Shown here: positions 25,588-33,645 of the stretch, piece by piece | How positions within the stretch are numbered: position 1 is the stretch's first letter | Layout: each line of letters starts with the position of its first letter | NCBI GenBank assembly: GCA_022843745.1 | Contig: JALHNB010000015.1 | Coordinates: forward strand, 62,001 to 126,000 | DNA from: Anaerolineae bacterium | GTDB lineage: Bacteria; Chloroflexota; Anaerolineae; Aggregatilineales; Phototrophicaceae | Direction of reading: 5' to 3' | DNA: 64,000 bases | The notes under the pieces: generated by a model | Told to the model about the DNA's origin: nothing | The model's database searches: none | What the model saw: the letters and a program-made list of their open reading frames with translations, nothing else | Program-made: the position numbers and the translations under genes

Positions 25588-26970
25588 ATGGCATCGGCAC
25601 AACCCGCAATTGACCATGCTCACGCGAATCATGATTCGTACATGGAAGGCTACAAAGAACTGCTGCGCATCCCATCCATCAGCACTGACCCGGCATTCAA
25701 GGCCGAAGTCGAACGCTGCGCCGAATGGGTTAAGACGGAAATGGAGCGAATTGGCTTCAATAACTGCCAGGTGCTGCCCACCGCAGGCCACCCCGTCGTT
25801 TATGGCGACTGGCTGGAAGCGGGCGCGGATAAACCGACGGTGCTAATCTACGCGCATTACGACGTGCAGCCCGTTGACCCGCTGAATCTGTGGGTGACAC
25901 CGCCGTTCGAGCCGACGCTGCGCGATGGCAAGCTGTACGCACGCGGCGCGGTGGATGACAAATCCGGCGTGTTCCTCAATCTGAAGGCGCTGGAGTCGAT
26001 TTTCGCTGTCGATGGCAAGCTGCCCGTGAACGTCAAGCTGTTTTTCGAGGGTGAGGAAGAATCCGGCTCGCCGAATATGGCTCCATTCGTTGCCGCCAAT
26101 AAAGAACTGATCCAGGCGGATTTATTGATCCTGTGCGACGGCGGATTCGACAAGGTTATGCCGACGATTGGTTACGGCGGGCGCGGAATCGTGGCGACGG
26201 AAGTGCATATCACCGGGCCGGATCACGATTTACATTCCGGCATGTACGGCGGCGTGGTGCAAAATCCGCTGCATGTGGTCGGCAAAATCGTCGGGTCGTT
26301 CCATGACGACGAGGGACAGGTCGCGATTCCAGGTTATTACGACGCGGTGCTGCCCATCGACGATAGTGAACTAACTTCACTGCAAAAAACGTGGGATGTA
26401 ATCGGCGAAAAATATCAGGCGGATTCCGGCGCGAAACATTTTTGGGGCGAAAGCATCGCGTCATTCCCAGTGCGCGTGACATCGCTGCCAACGCTGGAAG
26501 TCAACGGCATCTGGGGCGGGTATTCGGGGCCGGGGACAAAAACGGTGATCCCCTCGAAAGCCGGATTCAAGGTGACGATGCGGCTGGTGAATAACCAGAA
26601 TCCCGCCGAAATCGCAGAGTTGTTCAAAAATTACGTGTTGAGTTTTGCCAGCGACACGGCAGAGATCGAAGTCAAGATTCTGACGTATGGCTGGCCGTTC
26701 AGGGGGCTGCTGGATGGCGCGGCAGTCGAGGCGCTGCAACAGGCGCTCGAATCCACGATTGGCAAGCGGGCATTGATGGAACGCAGCGGCGGCTCGATTC
26801 CGATTGGCGGCATGTTCCAGCGCGAGTTGGGAATTCCGCTAACGAATTTTGGGCTAGGGTCGGGCGATAATATTCACTCGCCGAACGAGTACATGAACGC
26901 TGAGGATTTTGATAAGGCGATGGAAGCGATGATTCGGGTTTACTATAATCTGTCGGATTTGATGGGATAG
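25588..26970 (+). CDS. M20-family metallopeptidase (dipeptidase)
   Basis: The 460-residue enzyme is a di-zinc M20 peptidase. YAHYDVQPVDP gives the first metal His and the Asp, GRGAVDDKSG-like ARGAVDDKSGVF supplies the bridging Asp, FFEGEEESGSP the catalytic Glu pair, and ILCDGGF the third ligand. A His in HDLHSGMYGG belongs to the dimerisation lid, and the last His is in DNIHSPNEYM. The family cleaves dipeptides or acylated amino acids. GGAGGAAAA precedes the ATG. It probably acts in the cytoplasm; no signal peptide. Not in an operon. Confidence 0.94.
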   Translation: MASAQPAIDHAHANHDSYMEGYKELLRIPSISTDPAFKAEVERCAEWVKTEMERIGFNNCQVLPTAGHPVVYGDWLEAGADKPTVLIYAHYDVQPVDPLNLWVTPPFEPTLRDGKLYARGAVDDKSGVFLNLKALESIFAVDGKLPVNVKLFFEGEEESGSPNMAPFVAANKELIQADLLILCDGGFDKVMPTIGYGGRGIVATEVHITGPDHDLHSGMYGGVVQNPLHVVGKIVGSFHDDEGQVAIPGYYDAVLPIDDSELTSLQKTWDVIGEKYQADSGAKHFWGESIASFPVRVTSLPTLEVNGIWGGYSGPGTKTVIPSKAGFKVTMRLVNNQNPAEIAELFKNYVLSFASDTAEIEVKILTYGWPFRGLLDGAAVEALQQALESTIGKRALMERSGGSIPIGGMFQRELGIPLTNFGLGSGDNIHSPNEYMNAEDFDKAMEAMIRVYYNLSDLMG

Positions 26971-26975
26971 ATTTA

Positions 26976-27022
26976 CCCCTCCCCCAACCCCTCCCCATTT
27001 CGCAAGCTCATGGAGAGGGGAG
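26976..27022 (+). repeat. Family A repeat
   Basis: Full-length copy, CCCCTCCCCCAACCCCTCC with right arm ATGGAGAGGGGAG, almost identical to 5907-5953. Confidence 0.85.
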
Positions 27023-27029
27023 TCTAGTG

Positions 27030-27047
27030 GGCGCATCGCGATGCGCC
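27030..27047. repeat. Family B palindrome
   Basis: A perfect 18-bp palindrome (GGCGCATCG/CGATGCGCC), followed by ACTACGAA, a variant of the CCCCTACGAA end typical of this family. Confidence 0.75.
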
Positions 27048-27098
27048 ACTACGAAGCGCGGTTGCGATGAAAAAAGCGCTAGAGGACGTGTGGAGAAA

Positions 27099-27119
27099 GG
27101 GCGAGGCAGTGCCTCGCCC
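27099..27119. repeat. Family B palindrome
   Basis: GGGCGAGGC and GCCTCGCCC pair perfectly around AGT, followed by CCTAC. The remaining space to 27355 shows no further structure and no convincing ORF. Confidence 0.75.
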
Positions 27120-27355
27120 CTACATTAGGGCAATAGACCGCGCCGATCCGTTCGCGCAGTTTATAACCCCACCTGACCACTCAAATTTTCCATCCCCCTG
27201 ATGCCGTGCATTTTCAGCATTATATGCGCGTTTGGCAGCGATAAGACGGGCCGGGACAGCGTTCCCCCCTTTTTCACCCCCTCTGTTGACCCAGCCGAAA
27301 ACCCGCCACAAGACCCTATTTATTGATAACGAACTCGCATTAGATAGGGGAATGA

Positions 27356-28012
27356 ATGGCGAAAGAGGGCAAACGCATGACGCAAAATGTGATTGATACC
27401 GAACATGCGGTTAAAACCGAGCGCGGGACGGTGCTGAATGACCCACCTTTGGCACTATTTTTGTTCAGCGATACCCGTTTGGCAGCGGTGTGGCTGGTGA
27501 TCCGTGTGCTGCTTGGCTGGGAGTGGATCAGCGCTGGAATCAGTAAATTGGATGATCCGACGTGGATGCAAACGGGTGAAGCGCTGCGGGGATTCTGGAC
27601 ACAAGCGGTACAGATTCCAGAATCGAGCAGGCCGCCGATTGCTTTCGATTGGTATCGCGATTTTATCCAGGGGATGATCGACGCAGGATCGTATACCTGG
27701 TTCGCGAAAGTGGTCGCGATTGGCGAATTCGCAGTCGGCGTGATGCTGATTATTGGCGCGTTGGTGGGGGTGGCGGCGTTTTTGGGCGCGTTCATGAACT
27801 GGAATTACATCATGGCGGGGTCGGCCAGCAGCAACGGCCTGCTCGGACTCGGCGCGGTGCTGTTGATTCTGGCGTGGAAGACAGCTGGCTACTACGGTTT
27901 AGACCGATTTATCCTGCCAAAATTGGGCGCGACATGGCAGACGGTCACGCGGCCTGCGACGGTTTATCGCGAACGAACACCATCACCGGATGTCGTTAAG
28001 CGGCAGATGTGA
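27356..28012 (+). CDS. DoxX-family membrane protein
   Basis: A 218-residue membrane protein with four hydrophobic segments: AAVWLVIRVLLGWEWISAG, YTWFAKVVAIGEFAVGVMLIIGAL, VGVAAFLGAFMNWNYIMAG and LLGLGAVLLILAWKTAGYYG. This is the DoxX/DoxD-like layout of quinone-linked or oxidoreductase-associated membrane subunits. The chosen ATG at 27356 has AGGGG upstream; a second ATG at 27377 is also possible. No DoxA partner or dioxygenase is nearby. A clean terminator follows. Confidence 0.82.
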   Translation: MAKEGKRMTQNVIDTEHAVKTERGTVLNDPPLALFLFSDTRLAAVWLVIRVLLGWEWISAGISKLDDPTWMQTGEALRGFWTQAVQIPESSRPPIAFDWYRDFIQGMIDAGSYTWFAKVVAIGEFAVGVMLIIGALVGVAAFLGAFMNWNYIMAGSASSNGLLGLGAVLLILAWKTAGYYGLDRFILPKLGATWQTVTRPATVYRERTPSPDVVKRQM

Positions 28013-28044
28013 AATATACTCCTCACTTCAATCAAAACTATAAT

Positions 28045-28073
28045 AAAAAGGATGCTCACTTTGCATCCTTTTT
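28045..28073 (+). terminator. Rho-independent terminator of the DoxX gene
   Basis: An 11-bp perfect stem AAAAAGGATGC/GCATCCTTTTT with a 7-base loop, 33 bases after the DoxX stop. Confidence 0.88.
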
Positions 28074-28204
28074 CACTTACCCCGTAATCAACTGAAATAT
28101 GTTATTGACCCCAATTTTGATATGATAGAGTCTTTGCTTATGCGCGTTTGAAGCAGAGACAGACTACTGGAAAGCACTTCTGAGATCATTCACTGGGGCG
28201 GGGG

Positions 28205-28591
28205 ATGATGAATATCAAAGTCTCGTGGGACAACGACGATAAAAATGTCATCCGTTACGATTTTGAAGGACCATGGACATGGGCTGACTTCCGAATCGCC
28301 GCCGAGGAAGCCTTCGCTATGACACGCAGCGTGGAACACACCGTCGATACGATCTCGAATTTCTATCCTGGCGTACTGCTCCCTGCCAACGCGATGTTTC
28401 AATTCCGGCGTATTATGGAAGACGCGCCGAAAAATCGTGGTGTGAATGTGATCGTCGGTAGTTCGGCCTTCATCCGCACGATGGTGATGATGTTCAGCCG
28501 CATTAACCGCAATCTCGGCAGGCGACTGATCGTGGTCGATAAAATTGAGCAAGCGCGGGCCGTTCTTGATGAACGGCGGAAAAAGAGCTAA
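28205..28591 (+). CDS. SpoIIAA/STAS-like small protein, paralogue 1
   Basis: This 128-residue protein has the look of a single STAS/SpoIIAA-like domain: alternating strands and helices (NVIRYDFEGPWTWADFRIAAEEAF, VNVIVGSSAFIRTMVMMF, RRLIVVDKIEQARAVLDERR). It is paralogous to 36183-36584, sharing the WDN(D/E)(D/E)K start, the PW.W.DF motif, and the EQAR.VL end. STAS-like proteins often bind lipids or act as anti-anti-sigma factors, but no phosphorylatable Ser is evident and no partner kinase is adjacent. The start may be 28205 or 28208. Confidence 0.6.
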   Translation: MMNIKVSWDNDDKNVIRYDFEGPWTWADFRIAAEEAFAMTRSVEHTVDTISNFYPGVLLPANAMFQFRRIMEDAPKNRGVNVIVGSSAFIRTMVMMFSRINRNLGRRLIVVDKIEQARAVLDERRKKS

Positions 28592-28654
28592 ATTCGGAAT
28601 TATCGCGAGTTCGTATGATAATTAAGGTGTATATACGAGAAATGAGGTCATACA

Positions 28655-28939
28655 ATGACTGATAAAGATTATGCGGTTATACACATTACCCCCAAGGAAC
28701 GCACAAAAATTGAATCCTTGGCGCAAAAACGCGGATATGGTACGACAGATGCTTATCTACGCGCACTGATTGAATCCGACGCTAAAGCGCACAACGAGTC
28801 CCCGCCTTTTGAAGATGAACAAGCTGATCTTGTTGCCAGCTTTCGTCGCAGCATGAATGATGCGATAGAAGGCAAGACATTTCCTATTTCCACCCTCTGG
28901 GATGATGTGGATAAGTTTGAAAAACGATCCAGTGAATAG
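28655..28939 (+). CDS. Ribbon-helix-helix/antitoxin-like small protein
   Basis: A 94-residue acidic protein. The N-terminal half (VIHITPKERTKIESLAQKRGYGTTDAYLRALIE) resembles a ribbon-helix-helix DNA-binding fold as in ParD/CopG-type antitoxins. The acidic tail (SRMNDAIEGKTFP-like, ending FEKRSSE) could bind a toxin. No toxin gene follows; the next gene is an unrelated cyclase on the same strand. GAGG precedes the ATG by 8 bases. It could be an orphan antitoxin or a simple repressor. Confidence 0.6.
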   Translation: MTDKDYAVIHITPKERTKIESLAQKRGYGTTDAYLRALIESDAKAHNESPPFEDEQADLVASFRRSMNDAIEGKTFPISTLWDDVDKFEKRSSE

Positions 28940-29032
28940 CCCCGTTTGATCCACGAAATACCCACGATATCTTGCGCACAACACTAACTCATTGGCTAGA
29001 TTATCACGAACTTGAGACACGGAGATAACAAC

Positions 29033-29695
29033 ATGACGAAGCTTATTGACCTTAGTCACACGGTTGAAGATGGACTCATCACCTATAAAGGGCTGCCTGC
29101 ACCGATCATCTGCGATTATCTGAGCCGCGAAGACTCGCGCAAAATTTACGCGGAAGGTACGGAATTTCACATCGGCAAGATCGAGTTGGTCGCGAACACG
29201 GGGACGTATCTCGATTCGCCGTTTCATCGCTATGCCGATGGCGACGATCTTGCCGCACTCAAGCTGGAGCAACTAGCGCATCTCGACGGTGTGCTGGTGC
29301 GAGTGCCGATGGAGCAGGGGCGGGTGATTGACACGGAAGTGTTCAAAAATCTGGATGTGCGCGGAAAAGCGGTGTTGGTACATACAGGCTGGTCACGACA
29401 CTGGAAAACCGATCAATATTTTGAGGGACATTCGTTTTTGACCGAGGAGGCAGCGAATACGCTCAAGGCCGGGGGCGCGGCGCTGGTGGGAATCGACTCG
29501 TACAATATTGACGACATCACGGACATGCGCCGTCCGGTACACAGTACCCTGCTGCACGATAACATTCTGATCGTCGAGCATATGTGCAATCTCGAAGCGC
29601 TGCCGGATGATCGCGCCTTCAAATTTTATGCCGTGCCGGTGAAGATCAAGAACTTCGGGACATTTCCGGTGCGGGCGTTCGCGGCGGTTGTGTAG
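29033..29695 (+). CDS. Cyclase-family hydrolase (kynurenine formamidase-like)
   Basis: The 220-residue protein belongs to the metal-dependent cyclase family (PF04199) that includes bacterial kynurenine formamidase. It begins KLIDLSHTVEDGLITY, and the metal motif appears as NTGTYLDSPFHRYADG. The usual HxGTHxDxPxH has Tyr in place of the central His, a variant I recall in related bacterial proteins. GGAG 8 bases upstream of the ATG at 29033 fixes the start. The Tyr variant leaves the substrate unclear. It stands alone before the copper cluster. Confidence 0.85.
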   Translation: MTKLIDLSHTVEDGLITYKGLPAPIICDYLSREDSRKIYAEGTEFHIGKIELVANTGTYLDSPFHRYADGDDLAALKLEQLAHLDGVLVRVPMEQGRVIDTEVFKNLDVRGKAVLVHTGWSRHWKTDQYFEGHSFLTEEAANTLKAGGAALVGIDSYNIDDITDMRRPVHSTLLHDNILIVEHMCNLEALPDDRAFKFYAVPVKIKNFGTFPVRAFAAVV

Positions 29696-29773
29696 GACAA
29701 CTTTGACACCTCACGGCAAAATATAGCATTCAAGAATCCCGCAAATCATTTACCTGCTCATCGTCGTTATTTT

Positions 29774-29791
29774 ATGTGATGTCCGTCACAT
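29774..29791. promoter_or_regulatory. CRP/FNR-type operator upstream of the copper cluster
   Basis: TGTGA-N6-TCACA with flanking A and T (29774-29791) is a perfect CRP/FNR-family half-site pair, and it is 66 bases upstream of the start of the cupredoxin-like gene. The AT-rich CTATTATTGAATAGG near 29819-29833 could hold the -10. CRP/FNR proteins in Chloroflexota may respond to redox or cAMP; the regulator itself is not in this window. Confidence 0.65.
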
Positions 29792-29856
29792 TTCGCTTGC
29801 TATCCCGCGCCAAGAGACCCTATTATTGAATAGGAGCATAAAAAGGGCGGGGTAAA

Positions 29857-30594
29857 TTGAAACTACGCGTGGCATTCGTATTGATTTTGAGTATCGTGAT
29901 CGTCGGTGGTGGACTCTGGATGGTCAACCAGAAGCCTGCTGAAGCGAGTACACGGATTGAGCTGCGTTCCGACCCCTATCCATTGGCAGTGGGCTGGATC
30001 ACGCTGGCTATCGCCGTCGTAGATGGTGCTGATAACCCGATTGATCATGCGCGGGTGTCGGTTTTGACCCAGATGATGCACCCCGGAATGCTGCCATTCA
30101 ACCAACAGGCTGTTCAGAACGCAAATGGTGATTATGAAGTCTCGATCAATTTGCCGATGGCCGGACAGTGGACGGTGGATGTCGCCGCCGAATTACCGGG
30201 TGAGCAAGACATTATTGAAGATCAATTTGAGGTTTACGCTTACCCCGTCCAGGTTAATTCCAGCAGTATGCTGACATCATTTCGGAGTATGAGCGAGATC
30301 GAGGCGTTAATTTCCGACCCGGCGAGCGAGCTGGCGATTGTCATTCCACAGGGTACGCAGGCGTTGATCCGCGCGGGACAGGCGGAAGATTTGATTCCAA
30401 CGGAGATTCGCTTGAACGTGAGTGGTCAGAACACGCTGGTGATCCAGAATAACGATATTGTCGATCATACGATTGGCCCATTTCTGGTGCGGTCAGGCGA
30501 GGTGGTGCGGCAGAAGTTCTCAAGCCCAAGTGTTTATCAGGGCGTTTGCAGCCTGAATGTGGCTGAAGCGATCAGCATTATTGTCGAGGCGTGA
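29857..30594 (+). CDS. FixH/cupredoxin-like exported protein (copper cluster)
   Basis: The 245-residue protein has an N-terminal membrane anchor or signal (LRVAFVLILSIVIVGGGLWMV). The next domain (RSDPYPLAVGWITLAIAVVDGADNPID, QMMHPGMLPFN, NLPMAGQWTVDVAAEL) resembles the FixH/YtkA-like fold linked to cytochrome oxidase assembly and copper transport. The last 90 residues form a cupredoxin-like strand set (DIVDHTIGPFLV, VYQGVCSLNVAEA) with a His and a Cys but no complete copper site. The start is TTG at 29857 with GGCGGGG upstream. It is followed by SCO1 and PCu(A)C genes. Confidence 0.72.
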   Translation: MKLRVAFVLILSIVIVGGGLWMVNQKPAEASTRIELRSDPYPLAVGWITLAIAVVDGADNPIDHARVSVLTQMMHPGMLPFNQQAVQNANGDYEVSINLPMAGQWTVDVAAELPGEQDIIEDQFEVYAYPVQVNSSSMLTSFRSMSEIEALISDPASELAIVIPQGTQALIRAGQAEDLIPTEIRLNVSGQNTLVIQNNDIVDHTIGPFLVRSGEVVRQKFSSPSVYQGVCSLNVAEAISIIVEA

Positions 30595-30599
30595 ATGAA

Positions 30600-30686
30600 C
30601 CCCTCCCCCAACCCCTTTTCAAGGGTAGGTATTTCATGCAACCTCACCCCCCAGCCCCTCCGCTACGCGACAAGGGGCGAGGGAAG
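30600..30686 (+). repeat. Two family A modules in tandem
   Basis: An incomplete left arm, the linker GGTAGGTATTTCATGCAA, then CCTCACCCCCCAGCCCCTC and GGGGCGAGGGAAG. It lies between the first two copper-cluster genes. Confidence 0.8.
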
Positions 30687-30749
30687 TAGAGAGCTACGCG
30701 ATTGGCGTGGTCGTGATTGTGGGAACATCTAAGGAAGCAAGGGTCTGAA

Positions 30750-31373
30750 ATGCAAGGTAATACGATGAAATATTTGCTCATAATTCTGGTGCTGCTGGCG
30801 GGTTGCAGCGCGGCGACCAGCACGCCAGAAGCATCCCAATTATCGTATGCGGACGAACTGCGTGGGGCCGTGTTTGACCCGCCGCGCAGTATTGAGGATT
30901 TCACGTTTACATCAACCGAAGGTGACTCGTTCACCCTCAGCGATCATCAGGGGCAGGTAATCCTCATCTATTTTGGCTACCGGACATGCCCGGATTTTTG
31001 CCCGACGACATTTGCCGAATTGAAGCGCGTCTATTCCGAACTTGGCGAACCTGCGGACAAGCTCAAAATTGTCTTTGTCACGGTAGACCCGGAACGCGAC
31101 ACGATTGAAAACCTGACGATGTATACCCATGCTTTTCATAACGATTTTATCGGCCTGCGTGACGATGGCACAGACCTGGAACAGCTTATGGGTGAATTTG
31201 GCGTGGTGGCGGAAAAGCGTCAGGTAGGCGATTCGGCGCTGTCGTATCTCATCGACCACACGGCATCACTATTTCTTATCGGTAAAAATGGGCAGCTTGA
31301 GGCGCAATATCTGTATGGGACGGATTACCGCGACATTGTACATGATCTGCGGCTCATCCTGGACGCGGCGTGA
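30750..31373 (+). CDS. SCO1/SenC-family copper chaperone lipoprotein
   Basis: The 207-residue protein has a lipoprotein signal ending LLAGC. The thioredoxin-like domain holds the copper-binding pair GYRTCPDFCPTT (CxxxC) and the distal His in LIDHTASLFLI. SCO proteins deliver copper to the CuA site of cytochrome oxidase or keep its Cys reduced. The start could be 30750 (MQGNTMKY, AAGGG 6 bases upstream) or 30765 (MKYLLII). It shares a cluster with the preceding FixH-like and following PCu(A)C genes. Confidence 0.93.
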   Translation: MQGNTMKYLLIILVLLAGCSAATSTPEASQLSYADELRGAVFDPPRSIEDFTFTSTEGDSFTLSDHQGQVILIYFGYRTCPDFCPTTFAELKRVYSELGEPADKLKIVFVTVDPERDTIENLTMYTHAFHNDFIGLRDDGTDLEQLMGEFGVVAEKRQVGDSALSYLIDHTASLFLIGKNGQLEAQYLYGTDYRDIVHDLRLILDAA

Positions 31374-31381
31374 GAATGCAG

Positions 31382-31423
31382 CCCCCTATCCCCAACCCTT
31401 TCCCCGTACACGGAGAAAGGGAG
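31382..31423 (+). repeat. Family A repeat (diverged)
   Basis: CCCCCTATCCCCAACCCTTTC and CGGAGAAAGGGAG, a changed copy between the SCO1 and PCu(A)C genes. Confidence 0.65.
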
Positions 31424-31472
31424 AAATCAGAGTTCGGGGTAGTTCAAAACACATATACAAGGAAAAACCATC

Positions 31473-32402
31473 ATGAAACTCAAATTTTTATTCGCATTTT
31501 TGTTGCTCTCGGCGCTCGTTTTCGTACCATTAACGGCGGCGCAAGATGATGATGCGTGCAATGTGGCCTATTTGTTTGATGCCTGGGCGCGGGCGACACC
31601 AGAAGGCGCACCGACGGGCGCGGTCTTCGGTTTGCTGACGAATCTGAGCGCCGAAGATGACGTGCTTATCAGCGTCAGCACTGACTCGGCGGAGGCTGTC
31701 GAACTGCATGAGGTGATTATGGGCGACGGTGACGTGATGCAGATGCGCCCGGTTGAAGGTGGATTCGCAGTCAGCAAGGGCGGTTATCTCGAACTTGCTC
31801 CCGGCGGCTATCACATCATGCTCATCAACCTGACACAACCGCTGGTGGCGGGCGAAACGCTCGATCTCACACTGAATTTTGAGCATCTAGGCGAAGTGAC
31901 CATCACTGTGCCGATCCATGAGATGGCTGAAGAAGGTGGCATGGGCAGCGCGATGGAAGCAACACCGGAAGCGATGATGCCGTTGATGGATTGGCCGGAA
32001 ACCTGCGCGAAAATTCATGTTGTCGGCGCATGGGCGCGGAACAGTGTCGCCGGGATGCCGAACAGCGCGGCCTATGGGCTGCTGGTGAATCTGACGGATA
32101 CGGACGACACACTGGTGAGTGCCACGACAGCGGCGTCGGAAGTTGTTGAGCTGCACGAAATGACTATGGGCGATAACGATGTGATGCAAATGCGCCCCGT
32201 AGAAGGCGGAATCGTGATCCCAGCGGGTGGGACGGCCTGGCTCAAACCCGGTGGCCTGCATGTGATGTTAATCGGCCTGACGGAAGCATTGGAAGCGGAT
32301 GCGACGATTGACCTGACACTCACGTTTGAAAACAGCGACGCGATCACGCTCACCGTACCGATCCGCGAGCCGATGGAAGACGCAATGCCGATGGGTGGCT
32401 AA
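31473..32402 (+). CDS. Tandem two-domain PCu(A)C copper chaperone
   Basis: The 309-residue exported protein (signal peptide ending PLTAAQ) has two PCu(A)C domains. Each carries the full H(M)-x-M-x-H-x-M style set: VELHEVIMGDGDVMQMRPVEGG with GGYHIML in the first, and VELHEMTMGDNDVMQMRPVEGG with GGLHVML in the second. These bind Cu(I) in the periplasm or cell wall for cytochrome oxidase CuA maturation. The middle linker is Met/Glu-rich (EATPEAMMPLMD). The ATG is preceded by AAGGAAAAACC. It closes the copper cluster. Confidence 0.9.
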   Translation: MKLKFLFAFLLLSALVFVPLTAAQDDDACNVAYLFDAWARATPEGAPTGAVFGLLTNLSAEDDVLISVSTDSAEAVELHEVIMGDGDVMQMRPVEGGFAVSKGGYLELAPGGYHIMLINLTQPLVAGETLDLTLNFEHLGEVTITVPIHEMAEEGGMGSAMEATPEAMMPLMDWPETCAKIHVVGAWARNSVAGMPNSAAYGLLVNLTDTDDTLVSATTAASEVVELHEMTMGDNDVMQMRPVEGGIVIPAGGTAWLKPGGLHVMLIGLTEALEADATIDLTLTFENSDAITLTVPIREPMEDAMPMGG

Positions 32403-32796
32403 GTGGTTCATATCAACAGTCATCATGGGCGGGTCTGAGACCCGCCCCTACAAGAGATTCGCCAAATTTTCAGATAGGTTCTAATGTAGATTAACAAATT
32501 AGGACGGATACCGATTTAAGAGGGCACGATACATGCCACAGGCACTTCCGTTGGTCGTCGCGCCCCTACAAAAACGGGCGCGATAGTTATCCGTATTTAA
32601 TCGTTAAAACGCATCATCGTACCAAAATGCCTTAGAATTGCCGAACGATTTGTGAGATGAAGCACTAAATCGCAAAGAATGTGAGCATCAAAGAGGGATT
32701 GCAGTCAATGCGATCCTTTTTTGGTTGAGTGTTGTGAGCGGTGTTGAAGTTGGGATATAGTGAATCTCAACTTATTATCTTATCAAGGGGCTGACC
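32403..32796. repeat. Intergenic region with family B palindromes
   Basis: No ORF was seen. It holds GGGCGGGTCTGAGACCCGCCC plus CCTAC (32427-32452), a disrupted second unit starting GGGCACGATAC (about 32522) with GCGCCCCTAC near 32566 and GGGCGCGATA after it, and a terminator at 32696-32722. Confidence 0.7.
32696..32722 (+). terminator. Rho-independent terminator before ppk2
   Basis: Stem GGATTGCA/TGCGATCC (one G-U wobble), loop GTCAA, then six T residues. It reads on the plus strand 294 bases after the PCu(A)C stop; no gene ends just before it, so it may end a longer mRNA or a small RNA. Confidence 0.6.
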
Positions 32797-33645
32797 ATGA
32801 AGAAAAAGGACAAATCTCGACACTTGGATTCTGAATCCGCGCCTGAAATCGCATCTGGCAGTCTGAGTAAAAAGTTTTATGAGAAGGAGCTGGAACGGCT
32901 GCAATTCGAGCTGGTCAAATTGCAGTATTGGGTGCAGCACAAAGGGTTGAAGATTGTCATTATTTTTGAAGGTCGTGATGCAGCAGGAAAAGGTGGGGTT
33001 ATCCAGCGCATCGTTGAACCACTGAATCCGCGTGGTGTGCGGCAGGTGGCGCTTGGCAAACCTTCGGATGTGGAACGCAGCCAATGGTATTTTCAGCGCT
33101 ACGTCGCCCATTTGCCCTCGGCGGGCGAAATCGTAATTTTTGACCGCAGTTGGTACAACCGGGCGGGAGTCGAGCGCGTGATGGGGTTTTGCACCGATCA
33201 CGAATATTGGGAATTTTTGCATTCCTGCCCAGAATTCGAGCGATTGTTGGTGCGGGCAGGGATAATTGTTGTCAAATATTATCTGTCGGTGAGCGATGCC
33301 GAGCAGGAGGAGCGCTTTCAGAGCCGCGCGAAAGACCCAACCCGCCGCTGGAAACTCAGCCCGATTGATCTGGAAACGCGTAATCGCTGGGTTGAATATT
33401 CCAAAGTGAAAGACCTGATGCTGGAGCATACCGACATCTCGGAAGCCCGCTGGTATCAGATTGAGTCCGATGAAAAGGCGCGGGCGCGTCTCAACTGCAT
33501 CCGCCATCTGCTGAGTATCATCCCGTATGAGGATGTTGTGCCAAAAGAGATCGAACTCCAGCCTCGACCACCGGCTGACAAGGATTATGTTCGTCCCCCA
33601 CGAGAACGCCATATCGTCGTCCCAGATTTCTACAAGACAGACTAG
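32797..33645 (+). CDS. ppk2: Polyphosphate kinase 2 (PPK2)
   Basis: A 282-residue enzyme that moves phosphate between polyphosphate and nucleoside diphosphates. Walker A (GRDAAGKGG) lies at residues 59-67 and Walker B is FDRSWYNRAGVERVMGF. The lid and other blocks (LSVSDAEQEERF, DPTRRWKLSPID, KARARLNC) are in order. GGGG lies upstream of the ATG. It overlaps the next gene tail to tail by four bases. Confidence 0.95.
   Translation: MKKKDKSRHLDSESAPEIASGSLSKKFYEKELERLQFELVKLQYWVQHKGLKIVIIFEGRDAAGKGGVIQRIVEPLNPRGVRQVALGKPSDVERSQWYFQRYVAHLPSAGEIVIFDRSWYNRAGVERVMGFCTDHEYWEFLHSCPEFERLLVRAGIIVVKYYLSVSDAEQEERFQSRAKDPTRRWKLSPIDLETRNRWVEYSKVKDLMLEHTDISEARWYQIESDEKARARLNCIRHLLSIIPYEDVVPKEIELQPRPPADKDYVRPPRERHIVVPDFYKTD

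Noticed and set aside
26976-27119. Possible CRISPR-like array because of repeated C-rich and palindromic units
   Set aside because: Units are different families with no regular spacing and no cas genes; they are dispersed palindromes.
27120-27311. Minus-strand 63-residue ORF after the M20 peptidase
   Set aside because: It starts in a family B palindrome and shows no protein-like composition or ribosome site.
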